Shown: positions 1-6,688, numbered from the stretch's first letter. The stretch: DNA of 6,725 nt from Asaia bogorensis (GCA_945886995.1 CAMCZJ010000164.1:1-6725); one strand, 5' to 3'. Translations and numbers: made by a program. The notes: generated from the sequence alone by a model not told the origin.

Positions 1-539
1 ACAACCTCATTCACGAAACCGAGTTTCAGACCTTCTGCGGCGGGCACGCGCCGCCCGGTCAGGATCATGCCAAGCGCCTGCTTCTGGCCGATCATGCGCG
101 GCAGGCGATGCAGCCCGCCCGCACCCGCGACAAGCCCAACACGCGGCTCAGGCAAGGCGAAAAGCGCGTTCTCTGCGGCGATAATCAAATCGCAGGCAAG
201 CGCGATTTCAAAACCGCCGCCCATGGCAATGCCATTCACCGCGGCAATCACGGGCTTTTCCAGATCAAAGCGGCTGGTGAGGCCAGCAAAGCCGGTGCGG
301 GGCAGGGGGCGGCGCTTGCCGGCAGCCTGGATTTTCAGATCATTGCCGGCGGAAAAGGCGCGATCCCCAGCGCCAATGATGATGCCGACCCAAAGATCAG
401 GATTGGCCGCGAAATCATCCCAGACCGCTTCCAATTCGTCATTGGCATCGGCATGCAGCGCATTCATCACCTCTGGCCGATTGAGCGTGACAATCCGCAA
501 GCGGCCTTCATCGCGCACCTCGCAGAATTGATGGTGCAT
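1..539 (-). CDS. Enoyl-CoA hydratase/isomerase (crotonase family), 3' end cut by window edge
   Basis: Crotonase-fold enzyme that hydrates or isomerises an enoyl-CoA thioester in the cytoplasm. I translated 179 residues from the ATG at 539-537; the C-terminal third lies beyond position 1. Visible family marks are the N-terminal VTLNRPEVMNAL stretch (residues 17-28), the oxyanion-hole segment AFSAGNDLK (61-69), AVNGIAMGGGFE (100-111) and ALPEPRVGLVAGAGG (128-142). Glu111 and Glu131 are 20 residues apart, as are the two catalytic glutamates of rat crotonase (Glu144/Glu164), so a true hydratase is likely. The FSAGNDLK and GGGFE wording recalls the carnitinyl-CoA dehydratase (CaiD) branch, but the substrate cannot be assigned. 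The start is supported by AAGGGAG about 8 nt upstream. The gene follows the thioesterase gene after 21 nt, so the two are probably cotranscribed. Confidence 0.93.
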   Translation of the reverse strand, partial: MHHQFCEVRDEGRLRIVTLNRPEVMNALHADANDELEAVWDDFAANPDLWVGIIIGAGDRAFSAGNDLKIQAAGKRRPLPRTGFAGLTSRFDLEKPVIAAVNGIAMGGGFEIALACDLIIAAENALFALPEPRVGLVAGAGGLHRLPRMIGQKQALGMILTGRRVPAAEGLKLGFVNEV

Positions 540-560
540 GGCGTCTTCTCCCTTTTCGGA

Positions 561-1007
561 TCAACCCTCGGCAATCGCCTTATCGCGGGTCAGCATCAAT
601 TGGCGCAGCGCATCTGAAATCGGCGCCTTGGCACCGGTCGCGTTATTCACAATCACGCAAACCGCGCGCCCGGAACACAACAGCCCATCGCGCCACAACC
701 CATATTCATGGATGAAGGAACTGCGCCGGAAGCTCACCGCGCGGACGGTCAGCAGCACATCCTCATTGAAATGCCCGGGGCGGAGGTATTTGGCTTCGAT
801 GGACGCAACCACAGGCCCTTCGGCATCCGCCCCGAAGCGCCCGCCAGAGGCAAGCCACCAATCAATGCGCATATCCTCAAACATCGTGAGGTAAGCAGCG
901 TGATTGATATGGGCGTAGATGTCGCATTGGATCCAGCGAATGCGATGCCGCCGCGCCATGGCCCAATGGCCTTCCACCTGAAATTCCGCCCGTGTTGCTT
1001 CGTCCAT
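561..1007 (-). CDS. Acyl-CoA thioesterase, 4HBT/hotdog fold (YbgC/FadM-like)
   Basis: A 148-residue single-domain hotdog protein that probably hydrolyses an acyl-CoA to the free acid and CoA in the cytoplasm. The family signature lies at residues 24-47: RWIQCD, then HINHAAYLTMFEDMR. Asp29 is in the place of the catalytic Asp of YbgC-type enzymes, and Asn35, Tyr39 and Glu44 fit the usual HxNxxxYxxxxE pattern. No signal peptide or second domain is seen, and the length is typical. The start is uncertain. The ATG at 1007 is preceded closely by a G-rich run instead of a normal Shine-Dalgarno. An internal ATG at 959 (Met17) has AGGTGGAAGG upstream and still keeps the whole hotdog core. The gene leads the unit that continues into the enoyl-CoA hydratase and is divergent from the Bug receptor gene at 1138. 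Specificity (aromatic or aliphatic CoA) is unknown. Confidence 0.87.
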   Translation of the reverse strand: MDEATRAEFQVEGHWAMARRHRIRWIQCDIYAHINHAAYLTMFEDMRIDWWLASGGRFGADAEGPVVASIEAKYLRPGHFNEDVLLTVRAVSFRRSSFIHEYGLWRDGLLCSGRAVCVIVNNATGAKAPISDALRQLMLTRDKAIAEG

Positions 1008-1137
1008 CTAGCCCCCCCTGGGGCGCTGCCCCGTATCACCGTGCTTGGCATGGGGAGATTAGGCTTGCAACGGAGCGCCTGAAGCGCAAGTCTGGGGGGC
1101 CAGAAACAGGCCAAGAAACGAGACGGAGGAGCTTCAC
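1008..1137. promoter_or_regulatory. Divergent intergenic region with candidate regulatory repeats
   Basis: This 130-nt region must hold the start signals for both the minus-strand thioesterase unit and the plus-strand receptor gene. A short GC hairpin is possible: GGGGC at 1020-1024 and GCCCC at 1028-1032 with a 3-nt loop. An imperfect direct repeat, GGCCAGAAAC at 1098-1107 and GGCCAAGAAAC at 1109-1119, lies just upstream of the receptor ribosome site. I could not find a convincing -35/-10 pair on either strand, so no promoter is placed. That a regulator binds here is inference from the divergent layout. Confidence 0.4.
1125..1131 (+). promoter_or_regulatory. Strong ribosome binding site of the plus-strand Bug receptor gene
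   Basis: GGAGGAG with a 6-nt spacer before the ATG at 1138. This near-perfect Shine-Dalgarno fixes the start codon and fits the high translation expected of a periplasmic binding protein. Confidence 0.8.
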
Positions 1138-2109
1138 ATGATCAATCGCCGTAGCCTTTTGGCATCCGCAAGCTTGCTTGCCGCCCCTGCCATCGCGCAG
1201 GCGCAAACCGCTTGGCCGGGCGATAAGCCCATGGAAGTGATTGTGCCTTTCCCCGCCGGTGGCGGCGTGGATATCATGACGCGCCTGGTCATGCCGTTGG
1301 TCGCGGCGCAGATCCCAGGGCTTAGGCCTGTCATCATTAACCGCACGGGGGCTGCCGGGCAGATCGGGTTGGAAGCGACCTTCAATGCCGCGCCCGATGG
1401 CTACACGATCGGCGCCACCACTATCCCCGCGCATAACGCCATTCCGCTGGAACGCCAGGTGCGTTACCGCGCGATGGATTTCACCTTCCTCTGCAATATT
1501 GTCGAAGACGCCAATTGCTTTTATGTGCGCGCCGATAGCCCGCTGAAAACCTTGCAGGATCTGGTAGCAGCAGCGAAGGCCCGGCCAGAACAGATCACTT
1601 ATGCCACCACCGGCATTGGCAGCGATGATCATCTATTCGTGCTGCATTTTGAGGAATTGGCCGGCCTTAAGCCCATGATCCAGGTGCCCTTTGCTGGTGC
1701 CGCGCCGCTTATTCCGCAATTGCTGGGTGGCAATATGGATGTGGCAGCGATCAATGTGAATGACGCGCTGCAATTGGCGCGCGAAGGCAAGGTGCGCATG
1801 CTGGCGCAAGCCGCCGCCGCGCGTCAGCCGGAAGCGGCCGATGTGCCCACTTTCCGCGAATTGGGCTTTGACCTGGTGCATGGCGCGAGCCGTGGCATTG
1901 TCGGCCCGCCCAATATGCCGCCCGCCATTGTGGCACGGTTGGAGTCTGCCTTCCGCACTGCGCTGGCGGATGAGAATTTCAAGCGCGAAGCGGTGCGCAA
2001 TTTCATGCCGCTTAATACCATGGTCGGCGCGGAATATCGCGCCTTTGCGCAATCCGTGGATGATCGGCTGAAGCGGTTGTGGCAGGTGCGCCCCTGGCGT
2101 GGCGGGTAA
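1138..2109 (+). CDS. Bug/TctC-family periplasmic solute-binding receptor (tripartite tricarboxylate transporter type)
   Basis: A 323-residue extracytoplasmic receptor of the Bug/TctC family, which capture carboxylates and related small molecules for TTT permeases or for sensing. Residues 1-22 form a signal peptide: NRRSLL, then a hydrophobic Ala/Leu stretch ending AQA before Gln23. The twin arginines loosely resemble a Tat signal, but Sec export is also possible. The ligand-loop motifs are present: VPFPAGGGVD (36-45, with Asp45), NRTGAAGQIG (68-77), PDGYT (86-90) and QVPFAGAAP (182-190). The length is the usual 310-330. No TctA or TctB permease gene lies next to it, which is common for the expanded Bug family. 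It is the only plus-strand gene here, divergent from the thioesterase unit and ending 12 nt from the end of the M20 gene. The ligand is unknown. It is clearly different in sequence from the other receptor in this window. Confidence 0.94.
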   Translation: MINRRSLLASASLLAAPAIAQAQTAWPGDKPMEVIVPFPAGGGVDIMTRLVMPLVAAQIPGLRPVIINRTGAAGQIGLEATFNAAPDGYTIGATTIPAHNAIPLERQVRYRAMDFTFLCNIVEDANCFYVRADSPLKTLQDLVAAAKARPEQITYATTGIGSDDHLFVLHFEELAGLKPMIQVPFAGAAPLIPQLLGGNMDVAAINVNDALQLAREGKVRMLAQAAAARQPEAADVPTFRELGFDLVHGASRGIVGPPNMPPAIVARLESAFRTALADENFKREAVRNFMPLNTMVGAEYRAFAQSVDDRLKRLWQVRPWRGG

Positions 2110-2125
2110 AGGGAGGGGCCTTTAC
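2106..2125. repeat. Perfect inverted repeat spanning both stop codons of convergent genes
   Basis: GTAAAGG (2106-2112) and CCTTTAC (2119-2125) are exact reverse complements separated by GAGGGG. The left arm contains the TAA stop of the receptor gene and the right arm contains the TAA stop of the M20 gene. A second, mutually exclusive hairpin, GGGGC (2115-2119) with GCCCC (2127-2131), is followed by GCTTTCT. There is no clear U-run on either side, so a bidirectional terminator or a transcript 3'-end stabiliser is only a possibility. Confidence 0.5.
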
Positions 2126-3300
2126 AGCCCCGCTTTCTCCAGCCGCATGATGGCGCGCGCCATGGCTTGGGCGCGCGGCACCATGCTGTCAATTTCCAGA
2201 TATTCTTCCGGGCTATGCGCCTTGCCACCCACGGGGCCCACCGCGCAAATCGTGGGCGCGCCAATCGCGGCGGTAAAACCGCTATCGGCGCAGCCGCCGG
2301 AAAACTCGCCACCCACTTTCAGGCCGCTATCCGTGGCCGCGCCCTGATACAGCGCAAACACACGCTCACTGGCCGGTGTTGCGTTCAGCGGCAGGAATTC
2401 ACCCTTGATGACCAGCTTCGCCTTGGTGCCGGGCACGAAGGATTTCGCGATAATGTCATGCAGCTTGCCAACAACCTCATCACGATCCGCCAATTCAACG
2501 TAACGCAAATCAATCTGGAATTGGCAGGCGGGCGCCACGGTATTCACGCTCTGCCCACCGCTCACCAGGCCGACATTCAGCGTAATGCCGCGCTTGAGGT
2601 CGGTCAGCGCGTGAATGGCGACAATCTTCTGCGCGGCTTCGCCAATCGCGCTGATGCCGGCTTCGAAATTACCGCCGGAATGCGCGGCCTTGCCTTCAAT
2701 ATCCACGACGGAAAACACGCCACCCTTGCGCCCTGTGACAACATTGCCGGAAGGCCGCCCCGGTTCGCTATTGAAGACCACCCGCGCGCTGCGCGCTTCA
2801 TTTTCAATCACCGGGCGGCCTTCGGGGCTGCCGATTTCCTCATCGCCGGTGAATAAGCCAACCAGCGGTCCGGGCGCGCCGCCGAATTTATGAAAGGCGG
2901 CGAGGACGAACATATTCATCACAATGCCAGCCTTCATATCGGCCACACCGGGCCCATAGGCGATATTGCCTTGGATGGTGAATGGCCGGCGTTCCGGTTC
3001 GCCCTTCGGGAACACTGTATCCCGATGCCCCATCAGCACGATATTCTTCTGCTGATTACCGGAAGCGATTTCATGCGCGCCGGGCACAACGCCGCGTAGG
3101 CAATCGCCATGCTTTTCGCGCGGTACCACTTCCACCGCGATGCCTTGGCCTTCCAGAAAGCGCTTCACCTGTGCGCCGGTCTGATCCACGCCCGCCTTGT
3201 CATAAGACCCGCCATCGGTATTCACCATTTCCTTGAGCTCAGCGATCATGGCGTCCTGTTGCGTGGCAAGCCAGGCGGTGATTTGCGCTTCGGTGGTCAT
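2122..3300 (-). CDS. M20-family metallopeptidase (carboxypeptidase G2-like), cytoplasmic
   Basis: A 392-residue zinc amidohydrolase of the M20/CPG2 type, which cleaves C-terminal amino acids, N-acyl or N-carbamoyl groups from small amides. The metal and catalytic pattern is complete: GHRD (His92, Asp94), GVADMKAG (bridging Asp121), GDEE (general base Glu154, metal ligand Glu155), SEPG (Glu179) and a C-terminal His362 in KAHSPEEY. His207 in KAAHSGG fits the dimerisation-domain histidine that reaches into the neighbouring active site. Unlike secreted glutamate carboxypeptidases, it has no signal peptide: the N-terminus is a charged helix. The start at 3300 has GAGGA 4 nt upstream. It is the last gene of the amidase-FAH-receptor unit, but a terminator-like hairpin lies between it and the receptor gene, so its expression may be lower or separate. 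The substrate cannot be assigned. Confidence 0.92.
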   Translation of the reverse strand: MTTEAQITAWLATQQDAMIAELKEMVNTDGGSYDKAGVDQTGAQVKRFLEGQGIAVEVVPREKHGDCLRGVVPGAHEIASGNQQKNIVLMGHRDTVFPKGEPERRPFTIQGNIAYGPGVADMKAGIVMNMFVLAAFHKFGGAPGPLVGLFTGDEEIGSPEGRPVIENEARSARVVFNSEPGRPSGNVVTGRKGGVFSVVDIEGKAAHSGGNFEAGISAIGEAAQKIVAIHALTDLKRGITLNVGLVSGGQSVNTVAPACQFQIDLRYVELADRDEVVGKLHDIIAKSFVPGTKAKLVIKGEFLPLNATPASERVFALYQGAATDSGLKVGGEFSGGCADSGFTAAIGAPTICAVGPVGGKAHSPEEYLEIDSMVPRAQAMARAIMRLEKAGL

Positions 3301-3324
3301 GCTATCCTCGAAATTATCAGAACC

Positions 3325-3358
3325 AAAAACAAGCCTGCGCTAGCGACGCAGCGCAAGC
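3325..3358 (-). terminator. Intrinsic terminator-like hairpin between the second Bug receptor gene and the M20 gene
   Basis: Read on the minus strand, GCTTGCGCT (3358-3350), an 8-nt loop, then AGCGCAGGC (3341-3333) form a 9-bp stem with a single U-G wobble. TTGTTTTT (3332-3325) follows directly. This is a stem plus U-tract of intrinsic-terminator type, beginning 8 nt after the receptor stop codon. Only about 24 nt then remain before the M20 start codon, too little for a full promoter of its own. It may therefore act as a partial terminator that polarises the operon, with the M20 gene read by leakage. Confidence 0.62.
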
Positions 3359-3365
3359 AAGGGCG

Positions 3366-4337
3366 CTATTCAATCTTCCCCAGCGCACGGATCACGCGCA
3401 GCAACCTGCCCGCATCCTCATCATAAAAACGCCGGAAGGCATCACCCTCGCGGAAATCGAGCGTATTGCCGCTGCCCGCCATGATGCGGATGAAATCCGC
3501 GTCCTGCGCTACGGCGCGCGATGCGTCGCGGATGCGGTCAATGATGGCGGGCGGTGTGCCGGCGGGTGCGAAAAGCCCAACCCAGATGTAGAATTCCACA
3601 TCCGTGAAACCCTTTTCGATGAGGGTTGGCACATCCTCAAAACCCTTGAGGCGCTGGCGCCCCCAAGTGGCGAGCGCACGTAGCCGCCCATCGCGCACAT
3701 GCTGCGCGACCGGGCCGGGGCCTGAGGAAAGCGCCTGCACCTGCCCGCTCAATATTGCGGTCAGCGCCGGCCCGCCGCCCTGGAAGGGCACATGCAGCAT
3801 TTGCAAACCGGCCGCCTGGGACAGCATCGCCATCGGCACATGCAAGGCAGAGTAATTGCCGGCAGATGAATAGGCGATCTGCCCGGGCTTGGCTTTTGCC
3901 TCGGCGATGAATTCCTCAATCGTGCGAATGGGGCTTGATGCCGGCACCACAAGCACGGTGGGATCGGCTGAGAACAACGCAATCGGCGTCAGCATATCAG
4001 GCGTATAGGCGGGCGTGCGGCCATTGATGCGCGCTGCTTCCGGCAGGAAGGTCATGGAAGAAAGCCCCATCAGCAGCGTATATCCATCGGGCGTGCTGCG
4101 CGCGACAAAGCCATTGCCGATTTCGCCTGCCGCACCGCCGCGATTGGTGATCGGCACCGGCACGCGCCAAATCCGTTCCAGCGTGGCAGCGGCGGGGCGG
4201 CCCACCACATCCGCCTGCCCGCCTGGCGGGAAGGCAACCACCATGGAAACGGCGCGGGATGGGAAATTCTCCTGCGCCCGCGCGGGTACTGCGAAGGGCA
4301 GAGCCGTGGCCCCAACCAGAAGAGTGCGTCTTTGCAT
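3366..4337 (-). CDS. Second Bug/TctC-family periplasmic solute-binding receptor
   Basis: A 323-residue receptor of the same family as the plus-strand one, exported by an N-terminal signal (residues 1-21, MQRRTLL then a hydrophobic stretch ending ARA before Gln22). Family motifs are AFPPGGQAD (35-43, with Asp43), NRGGAAGEIG (65-74), PDGYT (83-87) and HVPFQGGGP (182-190). The mature sequence is only distantly similar to the other receptor, so the pair is not a recent duplication and probably binds a different ligand. It sits inside the catabolic unit, 29 nt after the FAH-family gene, which suggests that it captures the substrate of the encoded enzymes. No permease genes adjoin it. A terminator-like hairpin follows its stop codon. 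The start is fixed by a strong ribosome site. Confidence 0.94.
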   Translation of the reverse strand: MQRRTLLVGATALPFAVPARAQENFPSRAVSMVVAFPPGGQADVVGRPAAATLERIWRVPVPITNRGGAAGEIGNGFVARSTPDGYTLLMGLSSMTFLPEAARINGRTPAYTPDMLTPIALFSADPTVLVVPASSPIRTIEEFIAEAKAKPGQIAYSSAGNYSALHVPMAMLSQAAGLQMLHVPFQGGGPALTAILSGQVQALSSGPGPVAQHVRDGRLRALATWGRQRLKGFEDVPTLIEKGFTDVEFYIWVGLFAPAGTPPAIIDRIRDASRAVAQDADFIRIMAGSGNTLDFREGDAFRRFYDEDAGRLLRVIRALGKIE

Positions 4338-4343
4338 GTTTTA

Positions 4344-4350
4344 TCCTCCC
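4344..4350 (-). promoter_or_regulatory. Strong ribosome binding site in an A-rich leader of the second Bug receptor gene
   Basis: On the minus strand, GGGAGGA lies 6 nt upstream of the ATG at 4337, within a 29-nt A-rich gap (ACAAACAACAAAAATA before it). In an otherwise GC-rich region this unstructured leader plus a strong Shine-Dalgarno should raise translation of the receptor above that of its enzyme neighbours. Confidence 0.75.
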
Positions 4351-4366
4351 TATTTTTGTTGTTTGT

Positions 4367-5242
4367 TCAGGCTACGGGATTTTCGAGAACGCCAATCCCG
4401 TTGATCTCGATCCTTACCACATCGCCCTTTTGCAGGAATTTCGGCGGGGTGAAGCCAATGCCAACACCAACCGGCGTGCCGGTCGCGATCACATCGCCGG
4501 GTTCGAGCGTGATGGCGGCGCTGATGGCTTCAATCAGCGTCGGCACATCAAAGATCAAATCCGCGACCAGCGCATCCTGGCGCTTTTCGCCATTCACATG
4601 CGTGATCAGGCGAAGTTTTGAGGGATCAGGCGCTTCATCCGCGGTCAGGATGGCGGGGCCCATGGGGCAGAAACTATCCAAGCCCTTGCCGAGCACCCAT
4701 TGGCTATGGCGCTTCTGCAAATGCCGCGCGGTCACGTCATTGATGATGGTATAGCCAAACACATGCGAAAGCGCGTCGGCTTTGCAAATGCCACGCCCGC
4801 CCGTGCCGATCACAATCGCCAATTCGCCTTCGTAATCCAGGCCGCCCGTGGGGTCCAAATGGCTCAGGATCGGCTCACCGATTGCGATGATCGAGGTATG
4901 CGGCTTGGAGAATACAACGGGGAAGGGCGGCACGACATCCTTGGCCCCGCCATCAAAGCCCGATCCCGCGAATTCCTTGGCGTGTTCATGATAGTTCTTG
5001 CCGACGCAAAAAACATTCTTCGGTGGGTGCGGGATGGGGGCAAGAATTTTCGCACTGGTCAGCACCGGCGCCTTGCCAAGCGCATCCCGCGCGGCGGCCA
5101 GTGCTGCCGGTCCCGCCGAAATCAGGCCAAGCATGTCGCGCGGCAGAGAAGGCGCGGCCGCGGTAATATCGCGCAGCGCGCCCGCTTCATCCAGCGCGCC
5201 AATCCGCACACCGGCGGCATCCGAGAAAGTGACCAAACGCAT
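4367..5242 (-). CDS. Fumarylacetoacetate hydrolase (FAH) family protein
   Basis: A 291-residue cytoplasmic FAH-fold enzyme acting on 2-oxo acids: acylpyruvate C-C hydrolysis, decarboxylation or 2-hydroxydienoate isomerisation are all known in this family. An N-terminal domain of about 70 residues precedes the catalytic domain, which begins at NVFCVGKNYHEHAKE (76-90). His87 and Glu90 match the HxxE lid dyad of FAHD1-type acylpyruvases/oxaloacetate decarboxylases. The divalent metal ligands are Glu138 and Glu140 in LDYEGELAIVIG and Asp169 in IINDVTARHLQ, and Lys186 in GKGLDSFCPMGP is in the expected place. ATGTPVGVG (253-261) is the conserved C-terminal loop. The start at 5242 has AAAGGA about 7 nt upstream. 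It follows the amidase gene by 27 nt and precedes the receptor gene by 29 nt, as expected of an operon. The exact reaction cannot be chosen from sequence alone. Confidence 0.93.
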   Translation of the reverse strand: MRLVTFSDAAGVRIGALDEAGALRDITAAAPSLPRDMLGLISAGPAALAAARDALGKAPVLTSAKILAPIPHPPKNVFCVGKNYHEHAKEFAGSGFDGGAKDVVPPFPVVFSKPHTSIIAIGEPILSHLDPTGGLDYEGELAIVIGTGGRGICKADALSHVFGYTIINDVTARHLQKRHSQWVLGKGLDSFCPMGPAILTADEAPDPSKLRLITHVNGEKRQDALVADLIFDVPTLIEAISAAITLEPGDVIATGTPVGVGIGFTPPKFLQKGDVVRIEINGIGVLENPVA

Positions 5243-5269
5243 CAGTTCATCCTTTTGGCTTTCGCTGCG

Positions 5270-6676
5270 TCAGGTAGCGCTTTCTGAGGGATTTGCCAGA
5301 GGCAGGCTGGCTGCGCGTTCCAAGGCGCGGGCCCCGCGCAGCGCCAGATCATCGCGGTAGAGCGGCGCCACCATTTGCACAGCACGCGGCATGCCTTCCG
5401 CATCCAAGGCCACGGGTACGGAAATCGCCGGTTGGCGCGTCAGGTTGAAGGCGAAGGTCCAGGGTGCCCAATCGCGCCACAGCGCCTCCGCCGGGCGGAT
5501 GGTCGGTTGATCGGCGGCGAAGGCGGCGGTCGGCGTGCAGGCGGTCAGCACCAGATCATAGCGCTGATGAAACCGCGCCATGGCATGGGCGGCTTCCAGG
5601 CGCATCGCCTCGGCGGCCAAATAATCCACAGCGAGCATTTCGCCCTCACGTGCCGCAACCTCGGCAATGCCGGCATCGAGCAGATCACGCTTGTCTTCCG
5701 GCGTGGTGGCGATGATGCGCGATAGCGCCACACCCCAGACGCGGCCAAAAATCGCGCGGGTATCGGGCAGGTCAGGATTGGCTTCCTCAATAATCGCGCC
5801 CTGGTCTTCCAACAGCCGCGCGGCGGCGGCCAGCACATCCTCGCCTTCCTCATCCAAGGGCGGCGCAAAACCCATGCGCCGCACCACAGCCACACGCATG
5901 CCCGCGACACCATCTTCAATGCCGCCAAGCCAATCGCGCGGATCATCGGGCAGCGCATAGGGGTCGCGCAGATCGTGCCGCGCCATGGCGCCAAACATCA
6001 ACGCGGCGTCGCGCACCGTCCGTGTCATGGGGCCGGCCACCGCAACATGGCCAAAAGCGCCCAGCGGCCATTGCGGAATACGCCCGAAGGAAGGCTTCAT
6101 CCCGACCAGCCCGCAAAAGGCCGCCGGGATGCGAATGGACCCACCCGCATCCGTGCCGATATGCAGCGGGCCGAAACAAGCCGCCCCCGCCGCCCCGGCG
6201 CCAGAGGATGACCCGCCCGGCGTGCGCTTGGGGTTCCAGGGATTGCGCGTAATGCCATGCAAAGGGCAATCACCGGGCGATTTCCAGCCGAATTCCGTGG
6301 TGGTGGTCTTGCCGATGATCACCGCGCCGGCGTGCTTCAGCCCCAGCACAGCAGGGGCGTCTTCAATCGCTGGCGTTGTATCCGTGCTGCGGCTGCCGCG
6401 CCTGGTGGGGAAGCCTGTCAGGTTCAGCAAATCCTTCACCGTGGAAGGCACGCCATCAAGGATCCCCATTGGCCTGCCTGCCTGCCAGCGCGCCTCAGCC
6501 TCGCCCGCCGCTTGCAGCGCGCGTGGGTTCATCGCGGCAAAGGCGTTGACCCAGGGGTTATAGCGGGCAACGCGTTCCATCACCGCCTTCAAGGCCTCCA
6601 CCGGCGAAAGGCGCCGGCGCGCGTAAAGCCCCAGCAGGGTTTCAGCGGACATCAGGGCGGGATCGGTGTCGCTCAT
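5270..6676 (-). CDS. Amidase, amidase-signature (AS) family
   Basis: A 468-residue AS-family hydrolase, which splits a carboxamide to acid plus ammonia or amine. The Ser-cisSer-Lys triad is visible: Lys81 in GVPSTVKDLLNLTG, Ser156 in TPGGSSSGAG, and the nucleophile Ser180 in GTDAGGSIRIPAAFCGLVGMKPS. The 24-residue spacing between the two serines equals that of FAAH (Ser217/Ser241). No signal peptide or membrane segment is seen, so it is cytoplasmic. It is probably not GatA: there are no gatB/gatC genes and the context is catabolic. The start at 6676 gives a full-length N-terminus (AETLLGLYARRRLSPVEAL, typical of the family), but its ribosome site is weak (GGAACCCC). Met9 is an alternative with no better signal. 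It is the first gene of the amidase-FAH-receptor-M20 unit. The substrate is unknown: aliphatic, aromatic and N-acyl amides are all handled by this family. Confidence 0.94.
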   Translation of the reverse strand: MSDTDPALMSAETLLGLYARRRLSPVEALKAVMERVARYNPWVNAFAAMNPRALQAAGEAEARWQAGRPMGILDGVPSTVKDLLNLTGFPTRRGSRSTDTTPAIEDAPAVLGLKHAGAVIIGKTTTTEFGWKSPGDCPLHGITRNPWNPKRTPGGSSSGAGAAGAACFGPLHIGTDAGGSIRIPAAFCGLVGMKPSFGRIPQWPLGAFGHVAVAGPMTRTVRDAALMFGAMARHDLRDPYALPDDPRDWLGGIEDGVAGMRVAVVRRMGFAPPLDEEGEDVLAAAARLLEDQGAIIEEANPDLPDTRAIFGRVWGVALSRIIATTPEDKRDLLDAGIAEVAAREGEMLAVDYLAAEAMRLEAAHAMARFHQRYDLVLTACTPTAAFAADQPTIRPAEALWRDWAPWTFAFNLTRQPAISVPVALDAEGMPRAVQMVAPLYRDDLALRGARALERAASLPLANPSESAT

Positions 6677-6688
6677 GGGGGTTCCGAT

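Noticed and set aside
1045..1070. Possible sigma-70 type -35 elements (TTGGCA at 1045, TTGCAA at 1065)
   Set aside because: Neither has a recognisable -10 box at 16-18 nt spacing, so a promoter could not be supported.
1036..1632. Long minus-strand open frame of 198 codons opposite the plus-strand receptor gene
   Set aside because: It lies antisense to a clear Bug receptor, has no recognisable domain and crosses the intergenic region. Such frames are common opposite GC-rich genes.
2167..2856. Plus-strand open frame of 229 codons opposite the M20 gene
   Set aside because: Its translation is compositionally odd and resembles no family, while the opposite strand has a complete M20 metal-binding pattern.
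4700..5287. Plus-strand open frame of 195 codons opposite the FAH-family gene
   Set aside because: It is antisense to a gene with all FAH catalytic residues, with no ribosome site or domain of its own.
5985..6563. Plus-strand open frame of 192 codons opposite the amidase gene
   Set aside because: It covers the amidase active-site coding region and is Pro/Ala/Ser/Arg-rich as expected of an antisense frame.
5270..6676. Possible GatA (glutamyl-tRNA amidotransferase subunit A)
   Set aside because: The AS core is shared, but there are no gatB or gatC neighbours and the gene heads a catabolic cluster, so a stand-alone amidase fits better.
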